DNA from: Gnetum montanum
Lineage: Eukaryota > Streptophyta > Gnetopsida > Gnetales > Gnetaceae
Direction: 5' to 3'
NCBI GenBank assembly: GCA_015680685.1
Contig: MNCI01011880.1
Location: 259,354 to 323,353, forward strand
DNA: 64,000 nt
The notes under the pieces: model-generated
The model's database searches: none
The model's input: only the letters and a program-made list of their open reading frames with translations
Told to the model about the DNA's origin: nothing
Program-made: the position numbers and the translations under genes
Shown here: piece by piece, positions 23,110-33,521 of the stretch
Layout of the letters: each line of letters opens with the position of its first letter
Numbering within the stretch: position 1 is the first letter of the stretch

Positions 23110-23942
23110 TGATGGGACGTGATATCGCATCTACCACGATATCGCATCCCCTGCGATATCACGTACGCAATATCATGTCTTCCCCTACGATATCGCATAC
23201 AAAATATCGTAGTCCACTGCAATGTCTATAAATAAGAAGTGTCTCTCCCTTTTTTGGAAATAGTTTAGTTCCTTAGCGAAACTCTAGCAGTTTGATCCCT
23301 CCAGAGATAGATTATTTTTGCAGTGTGGTGATTGTAATTGTACGGTATTCTTTATTCAAGTGTGACGTGCTTGGACATGCACATGACCAGAAATAAAGAT
23401 CGAGATTACTTCATCATTGTAGCATTCACTTTGTTATTTATTTATTTAATTATTATTTACTACTTTCCTAATTAGTTTCTCTCACCATTAAACTCCTAGT
23501 AACGCGGAATGAGTACGACTTGATTACAAGCATTTAAGTGTGACTACTTGGTAACCCAATGGCGTACCTAGGATCTGCTCTTGGTAATCATAGTGGTAGT
23601 TATGCATGAAGTCTAAGATGTGTACGGATAATCAAGAAATGGATTCTCATCGCACTTAGGCTAGATTAGATTTTCTTACCCTTTCCTCCTAGCTTATCTT
23701 AGTTAATATTACTTTCCACTGCCTTCAAGAGCAGCATTAGGTTAGAACACATCATACACCTCACTCTTGACTAAACCATATGTGACAAATATAATACTAG
23801 TCCAGGTGGGAAGACAGCGAACTGCAACCTAAGGTTAATGATCTAGGTGCCACAACTAGTCCGTCTGCGGAGTTCAACCGGATTGCATGTGAAAATGCTC
23901 ATATTCATATGGTTGAATGTAGGGGTATCTTGCCACTCATCA
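23110..23942 (+). repeat. R4 3' LTR
   Basis: 833 bp, TGATGGGACGTG to ACTCATCA, followed by CTAGG (23943-23947), which duplicates 15276-15280. TATAAATA is at 23227-23234. Confidence 0.95.
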
Positions 23943-23947
23943 CTAGG

Positions 23948-24668
23948 GATGTCCACTTTGAAAATTTTCTAACATCCTATTTTTAAATATCATGATAACT
24001 AATAGTAATTGATCACAATAATGTGAACAGCTTGATAATTTTAGTTACCTCATATCCTTGGGCATAGTATGTTGTAATCACCTTGTGCTTAAACAAAAAC
24101 TAAGGGATCTAAAAAGGGTTAATTATTAAGGAAAATTTACCAAACTTAATGTTGATCCTTTGGTCACTACAGGTGATGCTAAAAAATTCTTAAGGAAGAA
24201 GGTCTTTTGGTAGGCATGAAAACAAAGCCAAGAGGGGTATAATGGAGGACATGACCATGGACAAATTATAGCACATATAAGATAGTATCTCAAACTTTGC
24301 ATGTTCGCTAGATCCATGGGACAATGAGAGGAAATTACAGTCCATCCTTCAAGAATGTTCTACATAACCAAAGAAGCATCACCATAACAATCAAGGTTAA
24401 AAGTTTTCCACCACTAGCAACAATAAGAAAAATTTTCTTTAGTGGATTTTTGAAAACCTCTGAAAATTTTGTAATCTTCAATGTCTATCTAGTCTTTTGA
24501 TCACTCTATCATTTTGTATGCATCCACTTAAATAAAATTTTGCAATGTGGCACTTAGAGTTAGTCAGTAGTTATCATCATTCAATAATCCCATACCTTTC
24601 CAATATGCAAGGGACTTGTTCCCCCTCTTGTTCACTCAAGGATGAGTTTTCATTGAGTCGTGGGCATA
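23948..24668 (+). other. R3 3' noncoding region, second part, with PPT
   Basis: This resumes R3 after the R4 insertion. There is no large ORF: the place where R2 and R4 hold their extra ORF contains only TTGGTCACTACAG (ending 24172) and broken short frames. The conserved leader ACTCAAGGATGAGTTTTCAT is at 24636-24655, and the decayed polypurine tract TGAGTCGTGGGCATA runs to 24668. Confidence 0.75.
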
Positions 24669-25538
24669 TGATGAACCGTGTTTTGGTCTGGCTCTAATAT
24701 CAAAGCCTTGATATCGAATACCTAATATTGGAACCCTAGAAGCAATGTCAAATATCCAATATTGTGGCATGTGTGTCAACCAATAAATATAGCACTTGGA
24801 TGCATGGTTCAGGCATAAGTTAGTCAATAGAATAGTCGAACTCTTATAGTTTTATTCCATAGTCTTAGAGAACAGTCAGTGAGTGCTCACAATGTGGATC
24901 TAAGTTAGTTGTATGGCATCTTATTCAAGTGGCAATGTACCTAAACACATTCCATGAATAGTAATAAGTTTGAGATTGATTCTTTTTCATTATAGCACTT
25001 TGACTTAGATTAGATTTACTTTCCATGCAATTTACTTTTCATGTACTTAGTTAATATTTACGTTTCCATGCATATTAATGAACTGGCAGAATGTGTACGA
25101 CTAGTTTCGAGTGTAAACACATCTTCACTTGGTAATTCAAGTAGTGCTATTACCTAGTTCGCCTAGTAGCATAGCGCTTGGTAATCCCAATAGTGGATAC
25201 ATGGGTCTAGGACATGTACAGTAAGCTAGGAATGGACAGTCATCATCCATATGCTAGTTTAAACTCTACTTTCCATAGTTAATTAGTTTAAATAATTAAT
25301 TCTTTTATTATCATTAAGAGTAGCATAAAGCCGAGCAACATCAACAATCATATGTCTCACTTTGGACTAAACCATATGTGACAAAGCTACCACTAGTCCA
25401 AGTCCGAAGATAGTGAACTACAATCAAGGCATAATGATCTAAATGCCACAACTAGTCCCATCCATAGAATTTGACCAGATTGTGCATGAATGCTTGTGAT
25501 TCATATGTTTGAGCATAAGCATATTCCACCACTCATCA
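24669..25538 (+). repeat. R3 3' LTR
   Basis: 870 bp, TGATGAACCGTG to ACTCATCA, followed by CCATG (25539-25543), identical to 10417-10421. Confidence 0.93.
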
Positions 25539-25543
25539 CCATG

Positions 25544-25766
25544 TATGCTAGGAGCCATAGGACCAAACAACATCAACATATCATATACCTCACTATGAGT
25601 TAAACCATACCCATAGATTTCACTAGCTCACATGGGAAATCAACAATCTCAAACTTTAACAAATTACTAGCATAATCACATTACCTTATCCATGAATTAA
25701 GATTTGGTTGTGCATGAACACCTACAAATTATATGGTTAGGTGTTAGATTCCTCCATCACTCATCA
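25544..25766 (+). repeat. R2 5' LTR, second part
   Basis: This continues the LTR interrupted at 10421. It begins TATGCTAGGAGCC after the CCATG target duplication and ends CACTCATCA directly before the primer binding site. Confidence 0.88.
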
Positions 25767-25767
25767 T

Positions 25768-25785
25768 TGGTGCTATTGTCAGGGA
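25768..25785 (+). other. R2 primer binding site (decayed tRNA-Asp type)
   Basis: TGGTGCTATTGTCAGGGA, two bases after the LTR end. It differs from the R4 site by three C-to-T and one G-to-A changes. Confidence 0.88.
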
Positions 25786-25899
25786 CTTGTCAATGTATGC
25801 TAACTAATTGATTACATAAATTTTGTTGTACTTGAAACACAAACTTAAAATTCATAGCTATAACTAAGCACACTTAAAACAAACATCTAAAAACATAAC

Positions 25900-28500
25900 A
25901 TGGCTTTAAACAAGAATACAATATCACCTACCAAGAAACCATAGAGAAGTAATGATAGAAGAGACAAAGAAGAAGACTAGAGTATGCTAATGCAAATAAG
26001 GATCTCATATGCTCATCACAATCCTTACTATCCTAATTTTTCATTTATCTTTCATCAAGATACATATCTTAGGTGGAGAGATCTTCAAGGAAACATTGTT
26101 CTACTACCAAAGCATTCAGCACCAATTATTCTCCAAACCACTCTCAATGGAATGAAACTAAGTGAAGCACTTGAAGGATATCATGAAACCAAACACATGA
26201 CTCAACCATATGAGTCCACTAATGAGTAGTTAAGAAAATACAATGCCATGGAAACTAGACATGAATAAGATAAGGAAAAGACAATAAAATCTACTATCAT
26301 CTTGGAGGAACTTAATGGAGATGCATTCATTGTAGAACAACTCCACCAAAATCATGAGTTTCAGTCACAAATGCCTATCATTCAATTGGAGGAACCTGTC
26401 AAGAATAAATCACACTCTGAATTAGTAGAGACACTTAGGAAAGAGGAAAAAGACTCAAAGCCAGTACTTCTTGCTAGATCTCACAGAGAAGAACATTAGA
26501 GTTATCATAGGAGAACTAGCTGACACCGCTCTCTTACTACCTCATTTGCATCCTCACAATCATCAATAGACTCTGTAAGAAGAAGAAAAAGTTACAAAGA
26601 CCATGATAGGGAAGAGAGGAGAACTCATGAATACCATGACATGCATAACCATTAATCAAGACATTCTGATTCGGAAGATGCAGAGTATAAATAGCATAGA
26701 TGTAGAATCACACAAATCACAAAATGGATAAGCATAGAAGACAGCACTACTACAACTAAGCATACAAACCTAATCAACATGATGAACAACTTATGGCAAC
26801 TCGAAGCATGATTAACATACAGGAAGTTGTACACATTCCAACCAAGAACATGCAAGATAGACATATCAAACTACTTGATATGAGTAACATGCCAAGATTT
26901 GAAGGTGGTTATAATGCTAATCTACAACACCACCTCTAAGCTTTCCATGATGCCTACACCCTATAGAATACTGAAAGTAACTAGTAGAAGTTTAATTTGT
27001 TCCCAAGAACACTTGTGAAAGAGATAAAGAGTTGGTACTGATCACTCGAACCTAAATCAATCAGAAGATGGAGTACCATGCTATATATCATCAATGACAA
27101 GTACCAAACCTACTCACAGGTTTCTAACTTAAGGAAGAAAATCCAAGGATACAAGCAAGGGACTCATGAAACCCTTGATGTAGTAATTGGTAGGTACTAT
27201 TTTCTACTGCATAGATGCCTAAGCCATGCATTCTCACAATGAGAGCAACTCAAGCAAATCGTAGACGGGTTGCAAAACAAAACTAGCGAGACACTTGGGA
27301 TTTATGCCCAAGGAAGATTATCTAAAATGACTTTCCATCACATCCAGAGATTAATTAATCAAGTGATGAAGTAAGAAGGTAAATTAAGAAAGATAGAATT
27401 AGCTAAGGAGTATAATCAAGATCCATCAATCAGAAAGAGAGATGCAAGAGTATGTGATACCCTAGAAGAGAAAACTTTGGATCAAGCAATCCAAAATAAA
27501 ATGCTACCAATCCAAAAATCTATCGCCAATGTAGTAGCACAAGTAGCAAAGATGTGAAACTCAGTCAATGAGAGATGTACAATAGCTTTAAACATTATAG
27601 AAGATAGAGTAGAGCAAGCTTTTGAAAAAGGCAAAGATAAGAAAAAGAAGAAATATTTTGGATAGGAAGGCAAAGTGGCTTCTGTGGTAGAGTGTTCAAA
27701 CACTAGATCCACTGATGAGAAAGGATATGTCATGTGTCAGTACAAATATTTCAAAGGATGTTGCCCAATAATGGCACATTTATAGGAAATGGGGGCATTG
27801 GCACTTAATTTTAAATTTGTAAAAAATATGGGTCAAAAGATTACCTTATCCCCAAGGTAGCCATAGGCAGAACTTCCAACCAACATACTATCCCAGTGGA
27901 GCTTTGCCACAGCCATAGGAGTAGTACCATCAAAAGTAGCAATAATCTCAATCATAGGCTATGCCACCATCACATCAACAATATCAATATCAACAGCCTA
28001 ATCTTTATGGATACTACGTCCAATGTTCAATCTCACCAAAAAATGCAATCATCAAACTCCACAGCACTATCTACTTGAGTACTAAAAACTAATGTTACTA
28101 AGGACTTATCCAAACTCATACATGCATCCACAAGTAATTTATTTATGAAATCCAACTAATCCTTTACCACTAGTACCACCATCTACTATGCAAGATGAAT
28201 TTCCATCACAACCGTAGCAGAGATGAGCTGTAAGGGAAGTGAATATACAAATAGAAAATCTTACCAACAACATTAAGGGTCAATCAAAGAAATGTTATTT
28301 CTTTAGGACAAGTCCTGCAAAGGTTGATAGAATTAGAACTCCATCAAGACCAACTTTTCCTAGCATAAATTCTCTTGCCAAAAACTAGCTTCCACCATCA
28401 TCAAACAAAAATATGCAAGCTATCATGCTAATAGAAATAGTCACAGATTGGATAAAGGTAGGACCATTTCCTAAGAAGAGAATTGATCCAAGAATTCCTT
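25900..28500 (+). pseudogene. gag: R2 gag remnant
   Basis: A decayed gag with the sister-element layout. An N-terminal stretch (about 25984-26500, with YLRWRDLQGNIVLLPKHSAP) is followed by a His/Arg/Ser-rich head near 26520-26700. The core at about 26880-27400 includes SNMPRFEGGYNA and HHLxAFHDAY-type words. A helix-rich segment follows, then CQYKYFKGCCPIMAHL near 27740-27785, corresponding to the Cys/His block of R4, and a Gln/Tyr/Pro-rich tail (27850-28480). Stops are frequent. The 3' third, from 27991 on, is repeated at 33522. Confidence 0.78.
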
Positions 28501-28905
28501 GAATTTATTAATGAGTAGTTAGAAATTTGTCATGCAAAGCTCTATTACACTCAGTTTCTAGGGTAAATTTGATCTCTTATGAAACATATCAACCATGGAA
28601 CCTACAACCTTTAAAGGAGTGTAATATAAGGTTGGAGCTTGTAGATCAATCTATCACCATTCCTTTGGGACAGATAGAGGATGTGGTGACCACAATCAAT
28701 GGGTGGTCTTATCTAGTAGACTCTCTTATAATCAATATGAAAAATGAAGATATAATTTCCAATTATCATGGGGAGAGCATGGCTTAACACAATTGATGCT
28801 AAGTTAAATATGAGAGATCTACTTGTTGAAATCTTGAAGGAAGACAAGCAACAAGCCATAAATACATAGCATATTCCATGCATTATGACTGATAGCAAAG
28901 GGTGC
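28500..28905 (+). pseudogene. pol: R2 aspartic protease remnant
   Basis: The frame 28527-28787 contains ALLHSVSRVNLISYETYQ, where the catalytic DxG is lost (LLDSGS expected). It is followed by LVDQSITIPLGQIEDVVTTI and NGWSYLVDSLIIN. A frame change then gives the flap/C-terminal part. The sequence runs on until R5 begins. The second copy at 34032-34403 is better preserved. Confidence 0.8.
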
Positions 28906-28959
28906 ATGTGGACCTTATGGTTTTACTATGTCAAAACATTAAGAAAAATGGAAAACACA

Positions 28960-30012
28960 TTTGTTTGCTTGTCTATGTGATTGTTGTGCTTGCAAGACAA
29001 GAACTTGGATTAGGGAAGGATATGAACAATAAACAAGGGATTCATCATGCAAAGAAAGATGAAGAAAGATGTCTCTGGGAAGTAGTACACATCTTAGAAA
29101 ATTTGGTGTAAACTCAAAGGAAATTTAGAAAGATTTCTTCAGAAATAGTAATATGTCTTTCCCTAAACAAAGATGTATTTTATGAGGCAAAGACTTCTTT
29201 ATAGAATGTAGAACAAATATATAAAGGCATCTTTCATTGAGCAAAGAAATCTTCAAGGATGGAGACTTTAGAGAGACATCTTTTAGGAAATAAAGATGTC
29301 TTCCCAGATTTAAAGGCAAATTCAAAGAGACATCTTAGGCACTAGAAAGATATCTCTTATGACTAGTAGTAACCATTAGCTAGCTATTACACAAGTTTTG
29401 AGAAGGATTTAGCAACATAGTAGCTATCAAAAGACTTGATGTGCCTTGGGAAAAGTAAAAGCTTTGTTGTATTCATTGTACAATCATTTGTAATCATTGA
29501 ATTCTATATTGCTCTTCATTATATTATCATTTTGGCTTTTTAAAGTGTGTTGTACCAAACTATACAAGGATCAACCCATTAAGTTGCAATCATTCCTTGT
29601 AATTCTTGTTCTTGTTGTCCTATGGGATTGAGTTTCTTGAGCTTATTAGGATCTTGCGAGATTGAGTTGTTGGTGCTACAACAGACTGCTGTAGAGCTCA
29701 AGATTGTAAAGGTTGTGGTAGCCTTGAAACTACATTTTCAAGCCTGACAGGATCTTTCAGGGTTGAGTGATTGGTGCGATGATCCAACACTCCTAAGAGG
29801 GACTTAACAACTATATAGGATGTGGACCCTTCAACCAAATTTTTATAGCAACAAAGTTTTGAGGTGTTATTGCAATTTACTGTCCGAGTGTCAAGTACCC
29901 AAGTTGGAAAACCACGTAAATTCGTGTGTGTGCTTTGTTTTATATAGGTTTAATTTAGGAAACTGATTCATTGCCCCCCGCCCTTTCCCCCCTCTAAGTT
30001 CCATGATCCACA
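28960..30012 (+). repeat. R5 5' LTR (left edge approximate)
   Basis: It ends ATGATCCACA directly before the primer site. The U3 part (29120-29345) is crowded with AAAGATGTCTT/AGACATCTTT words. The downstream part (29440-29960) is nearly free of them. The start probably lies within 28950-29000, around TGTTGTGCTTGCAAGACAAG. Confidence 0.7.
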
Positions 30013-30014
30013 AG

Positions 30015-30027
30015 TGGTATGAGAGCC
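30015..30027 (+). other. R5 primer binding site, initiator-Met tRNA type
   Basis: TGGTATGAGAGCC, two bases after the LTR, matches the usual copia site TGGTATCAGAGCC with one change. Confidence 0.88.
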
Positions 30028-30065
30028 TAATAACTTTGTTTCATCATCAACTTCAAGAGTGAACA

Positions 30066-31768
30066 ATGAAGGGAACTTTTTACACAAAGCCACTCATGTT
30101 CAATGGATTCGAAATCACCTATTGGAAAGCTAGAATGTAAGGGTTCTTCAAATCCATGGAGTTTGAAGTCTAGGAGTTAATCTTGGAAGGTTACCCTCCA
30201 CCTATTTACAACACCACCGACATCATCAAGCCTCACAATAAATGGTCTCAAGAGGAAAATGATGAGTTCATGTTTGATTCAAAAGTAAAAAATTGTTTAT
30301 ATGGTGCATTGAATAAATCTGAATTCAATAGGATAGCAGGATGTAAAACAACCAAAGAAACTTGACAAACTTTAGAAGCTACTTATGAAGGAACTCTATT
30401 GTTAAGTAATCAAAATTATTAGTTTTGCAAAGTGAATATGATAAACTCAAAATGTGAGAAGGTGAGAAAATCAAGGATTATTTTTCTAGAGCTAACAATA
30501 TTATTATAGCCATTAGAGAAATATGGAAAGACTTGCTCAAAAGTGATTCCATCATCAAAATGATCATAACTATATAACCAAAGTTCAAGCCTAAGGTCAT
30601 AGCGATGGAAGAAATCAAAGACTTCTTAATCTTAAAATTTGAAGAGCTTCAAAGTGCCCTCATCACTTATGAAATGAATCTCATAAGTGAAGGAGCTATT
30701 CAATAAAGGCCCATTGCCTTAAAGACTACTTTAAAGGATAAGGAACTCAATGAGCATGAAGAGGGCAATAAAGATCAGATTGGCATTCTCACAAGAAAGC
30801 TACAATGACTAATTGCTAGGAAGAACAAAGGAGCATATCCATAAAGATTCAATTAGCCTAAAGGTAAAGAAAGAGGTAAGAATTTTTTAAACTCTAAGCT
30901 AGATTTTTTTTCTATAGAATGTTGGATGTGTGGAGGTAGAGGCCATGTGGCCTATGAATGGCCTAGTAGCTTCAAAATGCAATACAAGAATAGATCCCTT
31001 GAAGAAGGAAAGAAGACCAACTTTTATACAAGTTGAGATGATGGGGAATAGAGTGAAGAAGAAGTGGAGGCTGATGTAAAAAATTCTCAGCTCATCTACA
31101 TGGCTCTCATTGATGGTCATTCATCAAACAATGAACTAAATGATGATGAAAGGTTTGAATTATTTTGTAAAGAAATTTTAAGTTTTCAAAGTCTTTAAAC
31201 TAAGTTAAATAAACAAGTCAAGTCTAAAGATTAGGAAATATACTCATTAAACTTAACTATTTCTTATCTTAACAAATAATTCTCAGACCTTAAGGCTAAG
31301 AGTGAAGCACTAACCAAATCTTGTGAGTAGATGAAAGAAGAACTTACTGGTGTTAGGCTGGTGAATGAAAGACCAATGAAAGGAAAAGAGTCTCTTCAAA
31401 TGGTTCTTATACAAGGAAGAAGCCCACAAGACAAAAGTAGACTTGACTGCTACCATCAAGAAGAGGAATCATCAAGGAATAAGGACTCTACATCAAGGAA
31501 AGCTTTTGTCCAACATAAAACTCCTCAAAGGTTTGATCCTTCTAGTTATTTTTCCAATAGGAGAATTAGATGCTATTATTGTAGCAATATTGGGCATAAA
31601 CAATGGGAGTGCAATCTAAATTTTTATCATATGAGTGCATGGATGTATCACAACACTCCTTGGTTTTATCAAAGTGCACTGAGAAAGGATTTTATGTAGG
31701 ATCACAAAGAAGATTGGAAGCCAACCCAAAGGACAAGGCAGTCAAAAGGTAATGGAGAATTAAACTAG
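30066..31768 (+). pseudogene. gag: R5 copia-type gag with two zinc knuckles
   Basis: The start is ATG at 30066 (MKGTFYTKPLMFNGFEITYW), typical of the UBN2-like gag of plant copia elements, followed by NKWSQEENDEFMFDSKVKN and LYGALNKSEFNRI. Knuckle 1 (about 30919-30963), CWMCGGRGHVAYEW, has its last Cys changed to Trp. Knuckle 2 (31570-31612), CYYCSNIGHKQWEC, is intact CX2CX4HX4C. The region between them is acidic/Lys-rich and broken. Stops at 30150 and several later positions inactivate it. The frame ends near 31768, where protease would normally follow but does not. Confidence 0.85.
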
Positions 31769-32264
31769 ACTAAGGCCATCAAGACACTTTCCCTAACAAA
31801 TTTGTAAGAGGAAGTTATGCAGTTAACATTGGGAAAGTTTAGTTCAAAGGAAATTCCTTAAAAGAGGAAATACATTCTTTAGCTCTTTAGACACCATCAT
31901 CTTCCACCAACATGATAAGTAAGTAGAGGTAAGTTTTTCTTTTTAACATTTAATTAAGACTATAAAACAATGGTAGCCTTCCAAAACCTCATCTTGACTT
32001 TTGAAGAAAGACATCTTTCAAAAGTGAAAGATGTCTCTACCAAGACATCTTTGGCAAAATACTGAAGTCTCTCTGAGTTTTTGTTTGTTGTGGGAAACAT
32101 GTCTTTGATAAATGAAAGACATATACTGTATCTTTTACATGTGAAAAAGACATCTTTCTATTGAAAAAGACATTTTTTTTCTCATTCAAAGCCCTCATTT
32201 ACCAACAATTATAAAAGACAAAAACACCATTTTTGGCATATTACTTCACAGAAACCCCATAGAG
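31769..32264 (+). other. R5 noncoding interval with AAGACATCTTT words
   Basis: No coding frame is supported. From about 31990 to 32190 it repeats AAGACATCTTTC/GAAAGATGTCT several times, the same words as in the LTR U3. This suggests either LTR-derived sequence or a duplicated regulatory segment. Confidence 0.6.
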
Positions 32265-33500
32265 ATGACTAGGGGTCCACCATTCATAGCGATTTTGGTA
32301 GATATGGCCCACAAGAAGATTGGCACATCCAAAAATCCATTCAAGAAATGCACAAGAGGAAGTTCCAACAATGCAATACCTTCATACACATCCCAATCTC
32401 GAAGTACAAGCACTCAGCATAGGTTTGAGGCTACAGGAATCACCACCATTATTTTTGAGCATTCTCATATTTTTCCTCTACATAGAAAATAGGCTCTATT
32501 ACATTATTTTTAAGCTTTTGAACTAGACTATGTTCATTTCCATGAATTTTCTTGTGTCTAAAGTGTTAATTCAAGAATTCTACTATAACATTATTACTTC
32601 TGATGCAATTGTGGAGGCTTTTTCATCCACTATTGGTGGGATTTTTGTTGAAGTATCTCCTCAAATTGTTAATGCACTTCTAGGTATTTCTAGTCCTCAT
32701 GTCTTCCAAGTTAATATACAACCTATGCATAACATTTACACAAATGGTATTATGCCCATAGCTCGTGATGAATTCTGTGATGTATTGTTTGGGAGAGATA
32801 TGTCTTTGATTGAAGTCACATTGAGTAGAGCTTGATGCCTCCACCTTGTCACTTATTATTTTGTATAATATAATGGTAAAGGAAGGAAGTTACAGTTATC
32901 TACTACCAGCCCAAGGCTATGTACTATATTTTTTACTTATACGATTACCATTAAATTTGGGGCACACTCTTTGCCAAGACATTTTGTGTCTCTCTGCTAA
33001 GGAGAGAATCCTTGGGTACCCTTACCTCATTAGCATGTTGAACCGTCAGAAGGATGTACCTATTCTCAAGTTGCCTTTGTTTAAAGGCAAGTAGAGTCTC
33101 AATGAGTATGCAAAGAATAGGAGTTCTTTTCATACAATAGTACTAGACCTAGCACTAGGCCTCTGAAACAAAAGAAGGAATCCTCTCCACAATTAAGAAG
33201 ATCAAAATCCTTCAATGCTTAGATTAACTCTTCTCTAAAGAAGCTGTTTAGGCCCATCACCTGCACCATTGGAAAGCTTAGAAGGAAACTCTCTTACTTG
33301 CATAAGAGTCTAGATGAGGCTAGGATTCCTCCTCCCTCTGATGGGTAGGTATTTAAGGAGGTCACTACTCCTTCCATCTTTGATAGCAAGGAGGATGCTC
33401 CTCTTCATCCATGCCATTCTTTAGCAATAGCCCCTCACGTACATATGACTCAAGGATGAGGTCAAATTTTGAGCCAGAGGCATCCCTAGTTGATGTTCAG
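32265..33500 (+). pseudogene. R5 extra ORF, plant-transposon/env-like protein remnant
   Basis: Frames 32265-32516 and 32530-32835 hold a Ser/Thr-rich head and then VLIQEFYYNIITSDAIVEAF, VEVSPQIVNALLGISS and MPIARDEFCDVLFGRD. This pattern (an FY-N near the start, then an xLSPxxxNxLLGI segment) is what I recall from the putative plant transposon protein domain found in many plant retroelement env-like ORFs; that assignment is from family knowledge, not a search. It continues broken through 33480, with helix-forming and Lys/Arg-rich segments, and is cut by the duplicated R2 sequence at 33522. No clear membrane span. Confidence 0.55.
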
Positions 33501-33521
33501 TAGGAGCACCATGCTTCCATG

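Larger units (their letters stand above)
15281..23942 (+). mobile_element. R4: structurally complete pol-less LTR element (gag + extra ORF), TSD CTAGG
   Basis: LTRs at 15281-16142 and 23110-23942 both start TGATGGGAC and end ACTCATCA. CTAGG flanks both ends (15276-15280 and 23943-23947). Inside, in order, are a near-perfect tRNA-Asp primer site, gag ending with a short integrase-like tail, 1.6 kb of conserved noncoding DNA, a splice-acceptor-like site, a 2.8-kb extra ORF, and a polypurine tract. There is no protease, RT, RNase H or integrase anywhere in the 8.66 kb, so it must have moved with enzymes supplied in trans. It sits in the 3' region of R3. Confidence 0.95.
10422..25538 (+). mobile_element. 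R3: pol-less Ty3/gypsy-type element with 5-bp TSD
   Basis: LTRs at 10422-11276 and 24669-25538 both start TGATGAACC and end CTCATCA. The flanks carry the duplication CCATG (10417-10421 and 25539-25543). Inside are a primer site, a decayed gag and a long noncoding region, but no protease, RT or integrase and no extra ORF. R4 is inserted in the 3' noncoding part. R3 itself lies in the 5' LTR of R2. With R4 removed the element is about 6.45 kb. Confidence 0.93.
27991..30012 (+). repeat. Left copy of a 2.0-kb direct repeat (gypsy gag/protease + copia LTR)
   Basis: This segment matches 33522-35537 along its length with moderate divergence by eye. Its first 950 bp are R2 gag-tail and protease, continuous with R2 gag to the left. 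Its last 1.05 kb are the R5 LTR. See the findings for possible origins. Confidence 0.85.

Noticed and set aside
15281-23942. R4 as an endogenous retrovirus with an envelope gene
   Set aside because: The extra ORF shows a basic head and coiled coil but no signal peptide, membrane span or cleavage site, so envelope function is not supported.
27991-30012. Whole 2.0-kb repeat as a single long copia LTR that captured gypsy genes
   Set aside because: The left copy is continuous with R2 gag upstream, and the right copy is joined without a PPT to an unfinished ORF, so post-insertion rearrangement fits better. Kept as an alternative in the findings.
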